Below, piece by piece: positions 1 to 14,800 of a DNA stretch of 64,000 bases. A program made the position numbers and the translations under genes. Each line of letters opens with the position of its first letter. The first letter of the stretch is position 1. Location: contig OZ025273.1 of assembly GCA_964019165.1 (NCBI GenBank), positions 2,500,501-2,564,500 of the forward strand. The letters run 5' to 3'. The DNA is from Mastigias papua. Lineage: Eukaryota; Cnidaria; Scyphozoa; Rhizostomeae; Mastigiidae. The notes beneath the pieces were generated by a model that saw only the letters and a list, made by a program, of their open reading frames with translations, was not told where the DNA came from and made no database searches.

Positions 1-1433
1 GCAATGAGAACCAATAAATATACAACACTGAACATTTTTTGAACATGCATGTTGCACCATTAACAAGAACCCACACATACTTCCAAACTTGGGACTTACT
101 GGTGTCGTCAAGACCAGGTTGTTAATACCCATGATATATGTAATTTATGTATACACATCTATAGTAATGACAATGAAGGCTTGTAGTATATGTAATACTT
201 TATATTTGAAATTGTAACTACAGTGACAAGTCAGTTTGTTTCATCATATGATCATTGGAAGAGGAGGCCATTGTTTTACAAAAGAGATCACTAATGTAAC
301 ATTAAAAGAGTAATTTTGATGTAGCTGGTATCTACACAAGTTTTGCATGTAAATCTGTGGAGTTGTAAGTCTCTTGTCTTTCCTGTGTTGTGTGCTTAAT
401 CTCTGTGGTTTTACACAGAACAGTTTAATCTCAATCATGTTTTAACACCACTGCAAATGTTACAGTATCTCAAATGTTAGGATAAACTCCCTGTCAGCTA
501 TCCTTTCATAAGGATATCTGAAAAAGTAGGTATGTGTTTGGAAATGATCTGTTTGGCTGTCTAATGAACAGAGGATGAGGTGATCATATCTCAGGAAAAA
601 CACTGTAGTACACTAAGCAGGCAAAATTAGGTACATTGTGGATATTGTATTAGTAATATACAGATAATGCTATGTGGGGTTTGCACAGTTCTGTTGAAAG
701 CTTTTGCAAGCAGCTAGATGGTGTTGTTGCCCTGACTAAAGTGTATTTGCTTGTCCATAAAATGTAGTGAATTAGCTAGTTTTGCCAAAAGAAAGAACCA
801 CTATCTAGACTATTTCATGTAATTGAAAGACAAATTTATTTGCCAGTTGGCAATTGCAAATAGTTATTTTGCACAGTATGAAATATAGTGTGAAAAACAT
901 ACAAGAATAGAGCACCATCAAAATTTATGCAAACAAATGTTTTATTGGATTTGCATGGCTTCTGCATTGTTTACTGTGATAAAATATAACATTATCAATT
1001 CATTCACAACACTGTTCCACATTTAGTTAGGTTTCACAGCTCATTATTTACCATATGTTGCTGACTTGTATTTGATATAATGAATATATCTCAGAAGAAT
1101 ACTTTGTGGGTGAAAGAAAAGAAGAATTGAATGAATGAAATGCAAATGAACCAATTTCAGGTTGGTTGATTTGATACTTTAAGTTTAATTATAAAATATA
1201 TTTCAACTACTCAATTCATTACTGCTTTGCATATTTTATTTTTTCTTCATTCATTCTCTGCTCCTTTCCTTTGGTTGTGCATTTATATGCCAATTCACTA
1301 ATCCAGTCAAAATGTATCTAGCACCCATACATAAAAATAATATATTGTTTGGTTCCTCTGTAATTTATTGCTAGATGGAATTTTTGACTATGAACACTGG
1401 TACAATTCATTTTACAAACAGCACAAACACTTG
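1..1433 (-). other. 3' UTR and downstream flank of EHBP1
   Basis: No coding sequence is recognised here. It lies downstream of the EHBP1 stop codon on the minus strand and is AT-rich. Minus-strand AATAAA hexamers occur at about 835-840 and 941-946, so the transcript could end in either place. The short ORF at 244-438 has no recognisable motif. Confidence 0.4.
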
Positions 1434-4400
1434 TTACTGTATGGCACACTCAGATCTTCCTTTATCTGCAACAGTCTTCTTTTGGTCTAGAACCTTTTGA
1501 ACGTGCTCTTCATCATGTGCACTGAAACATGGAAATGTTGCATGTTTGAGTTGCATGTTTACATGAAAGGACTAGAACTGATATCCATAAACCTAGAAGA
1601 TTGGCTGCAAACACTAGTGTTCTAGAAGCCATTGACTGTCTCCAGTAGCATTCTAAAATCAGCTCTATGCATGCCACATGAGAAGAAAGTAATGAGAACA
1701 TGGAAAATACATAGTGAGAAGACAGAAAACAGTGAGACCCCTTGTAGGTCATACACTTAAGTTTAAGTGCAATGTGAATTAATTTCCCATGATATAAAAT
1801 GGTAAAGAGTTGATCATGGGTCTTGCAGATGGTTGGTAGTATTTTTGTAATGGGAAAACTGAGTGTGTATCAGGAATTATGACAACTACACCACTAACAA
1901 CAAAAACAACCAAGATTTGAGAACTGCCATTTAGGCATTGGAAAATCTTGAATTTTGTGATAACATAATGAATGGGATTTGATAAATCTATTGCTATGTT
2001 CCCAAGGGCAACAATTTCTCTTTCGATCAAAAGATATGTAATAATCATCCATTTGTCATATCCTAGAAAAAAGATGTCTAAATCCATATTAAAAATGGTA
2101 ATTATCCAGAGTGACTTAAAGCAGCCAGATATTGCTGTCCCATCAGCATCCTGTGATGAAAAAAGTAAGTGGAAGTCGTGCTTATACAAGTTACAATTCT
2201 TTACTTTTTAAATAACTTTTAACTTTACCATTGTACCACTTTACCAAGCTAAAAATTGTACCTTTGTTGCACTTGAGTATCTTCTATTTGAACTAACTGG
2301 TCTCTTTGCTTTACCAAAGTCATCAATTGGGTGAGCAGCGTTTCTTCATGCTTTTTGTGATCCTCAGTTTTTTGACTCTCTAATTAAAGATGAATGATAA
2401 GAATTACAGGACCAAATATTTTAATAGTTTTTTAAGATATATGAAACTAACACAGCAGAAAAGAAAAAATATGGAAAACTGTTCTACATACCTTAAAAGA
2501 AGAACTTTTCATTGGAAGAAATTTTGATTGAAGAAAGTTTCACAGTTGAAGGAGGCAAAATCAAAGACTTTTTTGGGAATGATTGTCATGATGGGGCTAT
2601 TTGTGTTGAATTTCACAGAATTTATTTTCGTGATCCAGGGACATTGGGAAAGTTTTGTAAAGAAAAAGACTATTACATCAAAAACTCTTTTTAAGAACAA
2701 CAAAATTCTCAAAACAAATCATCTTCAAGAACTTCAAAATGAAACTTCATGGAAATTTTTAGCAAAGCTACTGGTCCATAGACAACTTTCACTAGGTGAA
2801 TGTAAAAAGATACAGAAAAGTTCTGTCCACATACTTTTTAAGGAATTTTTTGGAATTCAGTTTCATGGTTCAGAGTGTTCTGAGGTACACATGATTTATT
2901 TTTGAGATCAAGCAATTTTTCTTCCTTTTTGCAGAATTTAATTTCACATTTTCAGTGATAAATCACGAAAATAAATTACGTGAAAACATCTTCCATGAAA
3001 ATGTCTTCCTACAAAAATTATCTTCCTTAAGGTAGTATATTCATACTATGTGATGTTTCAGAAAAGATCTCTAAAACAGTTCTTCTCATGTGTGCACCGA
3101 GACTTACCAGTAATCTATGGACATTTCTGTCAAACTGAACAAATTTGCAATGTATAGCAAATAAGGCAATTGATTAAGATTGGGCAAGTTTTATAAACAA
3201 TGTGTCTATGTTCATGATGTTAGCTATGAACTAACATCTAGTAGCATAAAATTAAAATAATCTAGATGTCAATAACTCTTATCCTAACTTGCTTTATCAT
3301 AATCAGTCATATTTTTCCATTTATTTTCTTGCTGCTCAAACGTTTGGAGCTTTTGTCACTTCTACTGAAAGCATTCTCAAGCATTTTAGCATGTTTGAAA
3401 AACATAAAAAGCATGATTATACAAACAAAGCACATAGTTGGCAAGTTTTGGTTACTAAAATGCTGGATAAATGGGTGTGGCTGTGTGACAGAGCTAAGGG
3501 GGTGGGGTTGGGGCTGGCACCGCCACTGCTGGACGGATAGTAAGGAAAGGATCAATACATAGTAATATCTAAAAAAAACAAAATACATCAGAACCATGAA
3601 AACCAATGGTTCTAAGACTGATTAGTTTTGAACAGGGGACTGATGATGAATGGACAGTGTGAATTGTCAAGTTTCAGTATTTTGTCAGATAGACAATTTT
3701 TGGTTGTTTTTTGAAAATGTAATAAATGCTGGAGATTTTACAAGATTTTGCCAGGCTGGAAGTAACATTGACATGCTTGAGTTTCCAGCAGCATGACATT
3801 CTGGCAGTTGCAATAATGTTGTTGAAAATAAGGCTTGTTTTAAACAGTACTAGGGAGAAGCCTAACTATTAAACTAGTGAAAGACAGTGATACATGCTGG
3901 GAGATTAGTTTAAGATCCATTCCTAAATAGGAAACAATAATATTGATAATTTCTAACAACAAAAGAGTTGAAATAAGTTACCATCTATTGCCATCAATCC
4001 TCTTAGCTCTCTGTTAATCATGTCACACTGTCGCTCTAGATCATCCCCTTTCATGCTGAAAGATTTTGGTAGCATTAACGTATGCTTAATCAACTTTCTA
4101 CGCTGAGTGTATCAAAAGTGTTTCAAGTAGAAAAGTGGTATACAGAATAAAGTTCATATTGCTATAACTTCTTCTAAACTGATACAGATGGAATCTAACT
4201 AGTCTCTTAAATGGCCTGTCAGTTTGAGTTTTTCAATGTTCTCTTTGATTTGAGGTAATTGCTGTTTGTAATATGTACCATACAATCAAGCACAACAGGA
4301 TGCAACCCAACGTAGACACCTTGAATGAATAACTAACTAGTTATTAAATAGTAAGTTCATGGATTGTGCAAAAACAAGTGTTATAATCCCATTTACTGTT

Positions 4401-5887
4401 ATCTTTTGTGCAGGTAAGAAGTCAACTCTCACATCAGCAATAGCAATAGCATGGGCCAGCTTTAAATGGATGTTTGTCTTGATCTGAAGGTTAGTTTGTG
4501 TCTGTTGATCAGTGTTGGTATCTAATGACTCACAGAATGTCATACACTGCCCATATTTGCAGGCAGCTTTTGCTTAATGGGAATTGATCTTTCTAATCTC
4601 AATCTTGTAAATAATAATGGAATCCTAGGCAAAATAAATTCAGAAAACGAGCAAAATTTGTGGCCTTTCTAACCATCTTTTACTATTTGAGAATGATAGC
4701 CATGACGAGCAACATTGCAGACAAGTCAGGAAGAATAGTCAATTTTCATTTGTGTATTGCCATCAACAAAATTGATTATTCTTTCTGTATTATCTGCAAT
4801 GTTGCTTGTTGTGGCTATCAATCTCAAATTTATACTAAAGCTGCGCTTTCCAACTGATGTCCTGTCTTCTACTACATATGGAACCACAAGCAGTACCTAC
4901 ATCAGAGATAGCTCTTGTTGCCTGCGTAAGAGGTGATTCTTCTTGTTGACAAGGTTAAACCATTCCTGTAACAGATCTTCCTCTTCTTCTTCATCTCCTA
5001 TTTGTAACAAACTCTCAGTTAAAATCTGGCAAATACAACAAAGGAATAGACAAATGAATGCTGTCACATGAAGCACCATCGTGCACACTTTCTATTTACA
5101 GCTAAGGTTTGCTTGCCCTTGTGCCTCACCATTCTGAGACTGGTGTTTGATTTGTCAACAACTTTTAAGAGATTTTATTTAATGTGTACAACAAAAGAAA
5201 CTCTTTCAGTAGAACTATCATTTAAAGTCTTCAGAGTATTGTGTGGATGTCTCTTTTTGAAAAAGATCATGTTATACCTAAGGGCTTTATAGACCAGGCA
5301 AAACCTGGTGTTTGTTTAGACTAACGAGATCTCCATTTATAAGAAGCTATATTTGTGGAGCACAGGACAAGAAAAGTGGCAAACCATATTGAAATCATGT
5401 TAAAGGTCAAACCCCACTACATCACTACCACATACAAAGTTATACCTTCATTCATAGCATTGCGTAATTCTTTTTCTAGCTTCTGTGCAACTTTATCAAG
5501 GGCTCTAGCTTCCTCCTCAAGATTCAAAATCTCAACATTTAGATATTCCCCAGCTGACAGTAAGTTCTACAGAAAAAAACAAGGATTTATGAAGCTGGAT
5601 AATTCAAATTAACTGATTAGCAAATTAACTTCGAGTTTCAACCTAATACGCAAGCTGACAGGATTTTATAGATTTCCAACAATACTGAATCCACATAAGT
5701 TTTCTTTATTTTCATCTGATGTCTAATTCAGCATATCCAATAAAAAAACAGTGATAAATGAAATCTTGGTTGTCAACTTCATATGCAATATCCAATGTTC
5801 TATATTTCTTCAAATATCTAGGTATCGTTAGCCACACAAACTTACAACATCATCTTGATCTTCATTTTCAAATTCTTCCAATTCATC
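1434..5887 (-). CDS. EHBP1: EHBP1 bMERB-type coiled coil and CaaX terminus
   Basis: Exons 5887-5846, 5566-5446, 4997-4901, 4055-3982, 2379-2262 and 1521-1434. Conserved cores: [59 protein letters not shown] and [16 protein letters not shown], against human MMQEWFMLVNKKNALIRR, HDLERRYELLNRELRAMLAI and LLLDELVALVNKRDALV. This domain binds Rab8-family GTPases in the human protein. The acceptor at 4997 (ATAG/GAGATG) was preferred over an upstream AG because it preserves the frame. The last exon reads [17 protein letters not shown] and ends ECAIQ, stop at 1436-1434. CAIQ is a CaaX prenylation box, in the same place as CVLQ in human EHBP1. Confidence 0.92.
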
Positions 5888-8800
5888 CTGGTAATAATGG
5901 AAATCCAAATTAGACTATTCTTAGCATTGTTAGCTCTATGGTTTAATGAAAACAGCAGAAAATGGACAGAAAGCAGAAATGATGACAGTTAACAACCGGA
6001 AAATACAATGCCACTTTGTCATATGCTGGTGTGCTCATCAAGAAGCATGCATAGGTAAATAAATAAATAAATAGATAAATAAATAAATAGATAACTAACA
6101 GTGGCTTGTTGTTATAAGCCAAAAGGTTCTTTAATACAGAGACGTACATTTTCTGGTGAGGTTGGCCGTGGTGACTGTTCTTCTTTTGCAACCATAGCTT
6201 TTCTCTCTAGCTCTTCCCTCTCCAGTTCCTCTTTCTCTTGTATTTCAGCTAGCTCAGCAGCCACTTCCGCAGCTTAAATAAAATTCGAAACTACGCGTAA
6301 ATCATAACCATATATGGCATATAGAAACCAGAGAGTTTATGACCTTATTGGTTAATATTACTACCCAATATTCGAATAATTGTGCAGGCAAGATGCTCGT
6401 AGGTATGCAGTATGTTCTGATCCATTAGAATAACACTGAAAAAAGATCCAGACTCCATTTCGGAACAGAAGGTACTGCGAATACATACCAATATCCCTTG
6501 ATCTCCGTTTGGTTTCAAAACTCATTTCAAATGCTTCGTATGAAATTCTTCGTGATTCAGCATAGGCTTGTGCTTCAGCGGATGGCGTGAGTTTATATCT
6601 GTTTGACGGACTGGTTTCCACGTCTTTTGAAGGTGTGGATGGCGGACTGGCTTCAGACGAACTGCTGTGTGATGTAGCTGAAAAATAGAAGCAGTCTATG
6701 TTGGTAGGCTAGTATTGACAATTACCGGTAGGCTAGTGTTGACAATTATCGTAACATGAATGTACTCTCCTATCGATTTATAAGAAACGAAACATGCGTG
6801 ATCATCACATAGCTTAATAATTAAATACTAACATGACCGTTCCGAGGGTTTTCTCTCTTTGAGGTAATGCCTCGGTGACAATTCCTTCAACTGTTTCTTT
6901 TTCACCAACGTAAAAGGAGCAGTCTTAAACTCCGTTGGCAGTGAATTCTTTCTCGCTTCATGGGTCTTCAAGGAACCATTTGACTGAGTATCTGTAACAG
7001 CAGTTTGTGCCTGATTGCTGGCATTTCTCTCTTGAGCAATGTCTAATTGTCTGGTCTTAGCTTGTTGTAGCAGCTTGCTAGCTTGTTCCCGTAACATTCT
7101 TTTACGATCTTCTTCTTGCTAAGAGCATAAACAATATACATAACATATAAGCAGGATATATGCATAAATTCATTAATCATCAATAAAGGTGCAAAATATG
7201 TCATTAAAAAGGACAGTACTTCTGAGTATTGACAAAGCATCAAAACCCGTCGGCACCGCATATTTTCGAAGCATGAAAGAATGGAACATTCAGCGTTTAA
7301 ATGGCGAGATGCCTGGAAATGTTTCAAAAGATTCTCAACAAACGAAAGCGATGATAAAGTATAATTCATCAGGTCCAAACCTTTATGTTTACAACATGCA
7401 TAGCTGGTCGAAGTGCAATTCATTATATGCAATTTGAAAATTGCTTGTTTACTATCTCTGAACATACCTTCACCAGCTTCATCTGTAGTTCTTCGTCTCT
7501 TCGTTTTTTCTCGTCAAGAAATCTCCGAGCTCGCTCACTGTTCTCCTTCTTTTGTATCTCGTCTCCCTAAATAATCAAATCAATGTATCGGTATTGCTTT
7601 CCAGATAAACTCTACGAATCAGGGCCTCGGTAGCTAATTATCAAGAAAAGCTATATTGGAAACGAGCTCCTTGAAGATAAACCTGAATACTGTGTTAAGG
7701 CAGGTAATAGCTTGCTATCTATAGACGTTGATCTTGTGAAATGTTCTGATGAACATTTGGGTAGGATGTCTTCTAACATCTGACAGAACCCCATGTACAT
7801 TATCAGCAATGACATATCATGAAGATACTTTCTTCAATACATATACATATATATTCCTATAGAAGGGAAGAAGGAAAAAGTACTGTCCGAACCTGACAAC
7901 AATATTTTCTTTGGCAGGAAGATAGTGCAGCATTTTAGGCTCTGAAAGCTGCCGAGAAATGAGTAAATGACTTCGCTATACTACGGGACAAATGCTGCCC
8001 AAATGAAATTCTGTTTTTAAAGATCATACTAAACGATTAATTCTCGCTAGTTCCTGCAGCAAAGATCTCCATTCAATGTCATGAATTAAGAGATTCACTA
8101 CAACTTTATTTCGCACTGCTGCTGTAAAGCACCACTCTCTATTGCAAGACAATAGGGAGAAACTATACTAAGCAAATAAACTCACAGTACCGCAAAATAA
8201 TGAACCGTCTCAGTTAGACACCATAGTACTTGATATCAAAGCTAAGATCTTTAGCAGTGCACTGACAACAGCTAAGCTATCTATATCAAAATACATATGC
8301 TGACAGCGTGATTGCCAAATCACTTCAAACTGACGCACATATCAAATTAATTATTCATCGGATGAGGGCTAAAACTCGAACACGTATGGTGAGCAACCGA
8401 TATCTCCCATCATGAAGCCAGAAAAACTTTCTAAGATTCAAAACATATCCAAAATCCCCCGATGTCAAAATTTTAGTTCCGAAATTGCTGAGTTCAACGT
8501 TTCTTTATTGAGATGTATACAATCTTTAAAAGCTCTTCATTTTGTAGGCAGCTTAGTCCCCTGAAACTGTCAGTCTAAATAAATAACTCGAGTAGTACTA
8601 AAACGCCTAGTTAACATAGCTTTAATGAATCTACGAACAAATGTTTGATTATCCCCTGGAAACAAACCAAAAGGTTTTCTAAGGGATTATTCCGAAAGTA
8701 GGCAATGAGCTCGACTACAGCTTTATTTACAGCAAATATGGAGTATCCTCCGCATAAAAGCTAAAATTAATTTCGTTTGGCTCTTTTACAATCGCATTCG

Positions 8801-11800
8801 AAATTCTATAAAACATACTCGTACTTGTTGTATATAAACATGCAGCTTTTCATATACAACTTCATACAATTTACTATATCAACCAAAGAGTCTTGTCGAG
8901 TTGTAGACGTTGTGTGACCTGTTGCAGCTTCCATCTTGCAAGCAAATGCACCATCTTGCAAGCTGATGTAACATCTTCCAGCCAAATGTACCATCTTGCA
9001 ACGTAATGCAATACCTTCAACCTAATGCGACACCCTGTAACCTAATGAAACTTATTCCAGATCGAGATCCTATTTGCGACCGACAATTTCACTGAACAGC
9101 GTTGAACATTTGCTGGCTAATATGGCGTTTTGTTCTATAATGCTGAGTAAGTTTCATTAGTATGATCAAATGATCATTGTTGTTCATTGACATGTTTAAT
9201 GCGCGCTATCAGGGATGTACAAAAACCGACAACAGAGTAGAGTCCCTACTTTGTCTCAAGAATGAGGCGTAATGTTTACTTTACAACTACAATCTCGACC
9301 ATGAACTGACAAAATAAAGACATGGCAGTGGAGAACAAACATCATATGATATATCCCATCACAAAAAGACTTGTCTTTACCCAAAGACAGGGAGATGTAA
9401 CATATTTTCCTCGATTACAAGCCGCGGCTTACGAGTATCCTTGGCATATTCTGCTGCAGTTTGTAATCAAGAACGACTTATATCCTTTACGAAACCCATT
9501 GGCTGCGATTTATAATCAAAGCCGGTCTATACACGAGGACAGCTTTAGACAAGACCAGCTTTTGCACAAGTGTAACTTTAGACAAAAACAGCTCTTGCAG
9601 AAGGATAGCTTTTGCACAAGGGCAACATTAGACAAGAACAGCTTTTGCACAAGGGCAGTTTTTGCACAAGGGCAGCTTTAGACAAGGACAGCTATTGCAT
9701 AAGGATAGCTTTCGCACAAGGGTAGTTTTTGTATAAGGGTAGCTTTAGACATAAACAGCTGTTGCAAAAGGGCAGCTTTTGGACAAGGGCAGCTTTTGGA
9801 CAAGGGCAGCTTATAGTCGAAAAAATACGTTTTGTAATAGAGCAGATTGTTTCCACATGGAACCAAATTATACCAAACAGGGTAGACACGACCAATTTTA
9901 ATGCTTTATCTAAACATGTGAGTTAAATAGTTGTGTGAGGCTCACCTCGTCTCGATTTTCAGCCTCTCTTAATGCCTTTAACTTCGCATCAAGGATCATC
10001 TGTCTTGCTCTGTCCCGTACAGCATCAATTTTAACCTATACAGAGTAATAAAAGTCTTTTTTGAAAATTCTAGTTTCAAGAGAAGAACAAAGACATACAG
10101 TCGAAGAGCATGGTCAGTGGAAATGATGGTGAGTACACCTAAAACTACCTCTGTATTTTCAGTTGACAAGATTTCTTAAAACAAACAAAGTTTACGTGCA
10201 TGCTTGCTACAATTAAGTGATATAAAATGGCGTCTACAATGCTCTCTTCTATTGTGGGAACGTAGATCCACTTTGCATAAACACCACACTATTAGGGAAA
10301 GCCAAGATATTGATGAGACTGTCATAGTATTGAGTAGGAAAAGAACGAGAAACTTTTGATTATAGACAATAATCAGTTTCCCCGTTTTTACACATTGGTA
10401 CACCATCTGCCAGAGATTTTAATTTATATTAAAATAAAAATACTGACAATGACTTAGGTGGTTAAGGTGCAATAACTAACTATGAACAAACCAATTATTT
10501 GCAAAAGAGCATATTGAAGTGTCAAAGTAGTTTAATCAGCATACTAACAGGTAAATCTACAGTAAGTTTTTTCAAAGGTAAACATTTATTCTATAGTTGT
10601 TTGAATGGTCTCATTTTCAATGATTGAATTACCATCACAATCTTTTGGGTTGTATATATTTAATCCCCGACAATCCCTAAAGTTAGCAAACTTAAAATTA
10701 CCCGACCTTACTCTGTAGAGCAGATTCTGAGACAACTCTTCTTGTTTTTTTCTTGTCGCTGCTGGCTCTCAGTGTCAAACAGTTACTCTCACTCAGCCGC
10801 TCCTGTCGCGCATGCGCTTTGCTATCATCTGCTACTACTGCATTATCATCTTGTTTGGTTTCTAAATTACTTTGTTCTGGCTTGCAGCCATCTTCTATCT
10901 CATATCCTTTATCATCAGTGTCAGGGTTTGTTTCTTGAGTAAGGTTTTGTTGTTGTCTCACTGCAGAAAACATCACCCTTACTCCATCAGATATATCTCT
11001 GTTAGGAGAGGCTTTTCCAAACTGGGGACTAGCTTCTTTAACATCTGTTCCACTCTTCTTCTTAGCCTAAATGCAAACGTTAGCAATGATCCATTCGCTT
11101 TCAGACAACAATAGAAATAACACCAAACAACGCCTTCCCAGACTAAACTGCTTATCGAACAGTGGCTTTCATACAAACATGGAGAGTAGGTAAATTTCTA
11201 CAGCATATTCTAAGTGGTTTGACGAATCACAAGATGTCACTAAATTGGTCACTTAAAGCTTCAATTTATGTTCAAGACAGTTGATGGATGTCATACTACA
11301 CCAGGACCCACTTCACCGATGTCATATACCAGGACACACTTGATCGATGTCATATTCTTAATGGATTCCTTTACCGTTGCCATAACTATTGTTATGCCTT
11401 GTCAATAGCGCAACCAGTCCCCCTTCTGTTAACATACGAAACATCTTATTGCCGCACTGAAAACACAAGGAATACTCGTAACGAGCAATGGGGGGGGGGG
11501 GGGTAAGACGATCGATCAAGAGAGTGAAAATTGTTAACAGAATAATTACTCATTTGACAAGTGCATCAAAAACAAAACAAAAGGTCAATTTACTTGTTCT
11601 GGTAGGCTGAATTAGTGGGAGTCTAAACTGGAAATTATCAATGATAATAACGCCGGAGATGCTGAGGATCACCATTACCCCTGATTTTCTCAAATTCATT
11701 TTTTGCTGACTACTACACGTAAGTGTCCAGAACTGCAGCAGATCTCTCTTGATTTAATTCACCATTGCTAAAGTCAGCCAAAAAGGGCAAGTTTAATTTC

Positions 11801-14800
11801 GTTGCTAAATTTTACCTTACTGCTAAATGCTGACCCACTGACGTATCGTTATTCAATTAACTGCTGGCACTAGCTAGGCAAAATCTCTGGCTTGTGTCTT
11901 CATTTAAAACACACTACTACCATACTTAGCCCACAAACATATGATCATGGTTGGCTTAACTCAGTTGCCCACTAACCGTAGATTCTCACCTTTGAAAGGT
12001 TTCATCTTTCATTTCATTATTTGTTAAATCGTATTTAGGTAACGTCAAAAGTTCATCTTAGCAGACAGGTGAAGATGCCTATCAAGAGCTCCCAAAGTCT
12101 TAGCTCGTTGTTATATATACTTCCTAGTGAAAAGAACTTACACTAGGACTTTTGTGTTTTCATTATCGGTATTTCTTCGAGCGTATTGTTACTAGTGTAA
12201 ATTTATCTATTGAAACAAAACGAATTTAACAAAACCAATTACAAAGGTCACAAAAATCAGTATCGTAAACTCGAATGAACACCAACCTCGTTTTCTGTTT
12301 TACCGTTCCCAGAATTTTGCTCTGTTCTTTGATCACCTTTTATAGTCTCACCTCTATTTCTATTTCCCTCCTTTTCAATTCCTTCAGTACTTTCTCCACT
12401 CTTTACCCTTTCCATTTCTTTCTGCTGCTGTGAGAGTCTACTTTCCGCTAATTCCTTTTCCTTTCTTAATCTATCTTCATCTTCTTTCTCTTTTTTTAAT
12501 TTTTCAGCTTGTTTTTCTTCCAAAATACTCTCCTCTCTTTTGATTTTCTCATCAATTATCAAGTTCAACATTTCATCTTCGTCGATCTCTTCACTTTTTC
12601 GAGTCTCCTTTTTTGCAACTGAACTATTATTTCTTCCATCTACAATATCCTCCATACTTTCGTCGTCTTCAAAAGGATTCAAATTGGGAGACTTGCCAGT
12701 TCTTGTAACAGCCGTTCCTTTAGCGCGCGAAATACCATCGCCATCTGGCGTTGAGCTGTTTCCTTTTTTCGGCGTGCTTTGCACTAGTTTTTCATCAAAG
12801 ACAAAGCTATCAGATCCTTTAGATTCATTTCTCGGACTTTGTACGGGTGAACTAAAGTTGTATTTCGACATCAAGGCAGATATACTTGTACTTGAGGAAT
12901 CCACCTTATCAAATGACGTTATTCGCGGAATTTTACTACCATGTGTATTAAAATGTGTTCGAATTTGGTGAAGATACGTCATCACGGTTAATTTATCGGG
13001 AACTGGCGCAAGCACCATATCATTAGGGTCTAGCAGCTTTGATATTCCAAGATATTCGAAACCATCAAATGCCTAGATAGAGAATAGATTGGGCATGTAA
13101 ACTGCCATGTGATTTTGCAAAAGTAATACACAACTTCATAGCCAAAGAGCGGAAGAAGCTCATAGACTTATATGGATACGATTAAGGAGGAGGTATATGA
13201 TTTTATCCTGCTTCGTTACAAGCTGATAGGTTTAGGTGAGAATGGGGCTAGCTAAAACAAGGGGTCTGACTGATGCTAGAGATCTGGCCAGGATTAGTGG
13301 CTATGGTTGGGAGTCTACCCAAGGCACTGTGGTTGTGTGTGGCTGTGACTTTAGCTAAGGCTGGGGACCAAGCTCAGATGGGCAATCTAGCCTTTAGGGA
13401 ACTTCAAAAGGTGACAACAAGTTTCAGTTCACCCCTGTCTGCCTATTTTTAGTACAAAGAGAATAACCAATCTTTGTAATCTGATGAGAGTACATGATCT
13501 CAGCATCGTGTTAGATCTTTTTTCCTGATCTGAAGTAGGCTTCTTTCTATACTAAGGATTCGAAACAACCAGTTCTAATACTTTCTCTTGTACATATTGG
13601 GTACTCACGTACCGCGAAACGCAAGATTTTTCCGAAAGGGAATAACACCACAGCCAGCTTTGGCATTAATTTTTTCAAATGTAAAAGCCTCGTTATTCAG
13701 TAGCCCTTTTCACCCGTCTCTGTGATTCAAGACTTAGAGCAATATTCAAACATTTAATCTTGCTTAACGAAGTTATAGCATGTACCTGAACTTTTTCCAA
13801 TATACCAACTCGCTAAATACTGTACATATACTAATATTATCTTGGCAAGAAAGAAGAGTAAAGAATTAATCCGTAGACATACCAGTTTATTATTTTCCTT
13901 GATGTCATGTGGTGATAATGAAGAAAAATCGCTAGAAGAGGTGTGAGAACATACGATTTAGCCTAAAACAACTGCTGGTACCAATAACCAAGAGAACAAC
14001 TTTCGATTAATTGACATCTTTATCAAGAAGACTTGTCTGGAAATTTCTCTAGAAACTGACTACATACCCTGCAAGAAGGCATTGATATGAGCATTCCATT
14101 ATTCTTAAGAAATATGACAACTAATGTGAAGTACTTACATTAGATCAGGATGAAAATGGTGCAATATAGCACAGAATCCTAGCCCGTTGCGCCATGAAGT
14201 TGTCATATTAGTCAGTTTGACACCACGATATCCCTTGGTTACATTTTGACACCATTCTAAAACGCAACAATAGAGTATTTACGAAAGATATTTCAAAGAT
14301 TTGCCTCTCGCCTTTAGATGCATTATTTAAAGCATTGTAGAGTTATCGTCACCGGAAAATTCGTCTATCGTAACCATAGACAGTCTCCAAGCAAATAACA
14401 CAGACCTGCTTAACGAATTTAATAGCTATGCTATGTTGGTGACCCTGAGAGTATTGAGGTTTCAATAAATTTTATAATTTTGTCATTCCGGTTGGCTTCA
14501 GTACCTTGAAATAACAGGAACATCTATAGAGACCAAATTCCAAGAAGAGCGAAAACGTCTTATGTACGGTTGAGACATTTTTCTATTTATCGTACTTGCA
14601 AGATCGAATTTTTCAGGAGCCACGTTGGGTATGAAGAAATACCAAAATTTCCCAGACTCAAATAATATATTGCATTACCTAGTAAATCTGAGTCAGGCCC
14701 ACGTTTTACAGCTTGCTTTTCCTGCAATGTAGAATTAGATGGTAGAGAGAGAGAGAGAGCTGACTGCAACAAATGTAAACAAACTATACAAAACGGACAA

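Noticed and set aside
1779..2189. 136-codon minus-strand ORF next to EHBP1's last intron
   Set aside because: Lies wholly in the intron between exons 2262 and 1521; hydrophobic by composition, no motif, no splice continuity.
9322..9926. ORFs with repeated Gln-Leu-Leu and Lys-Ala blocks on both strands
   Set aside because: Explained by the 18-bp minisatellite.
12540..12971. 143-codon plus-strand ORF
   Set aside because: Antisense shadow of the EHBP1 CH/post-CH exon.
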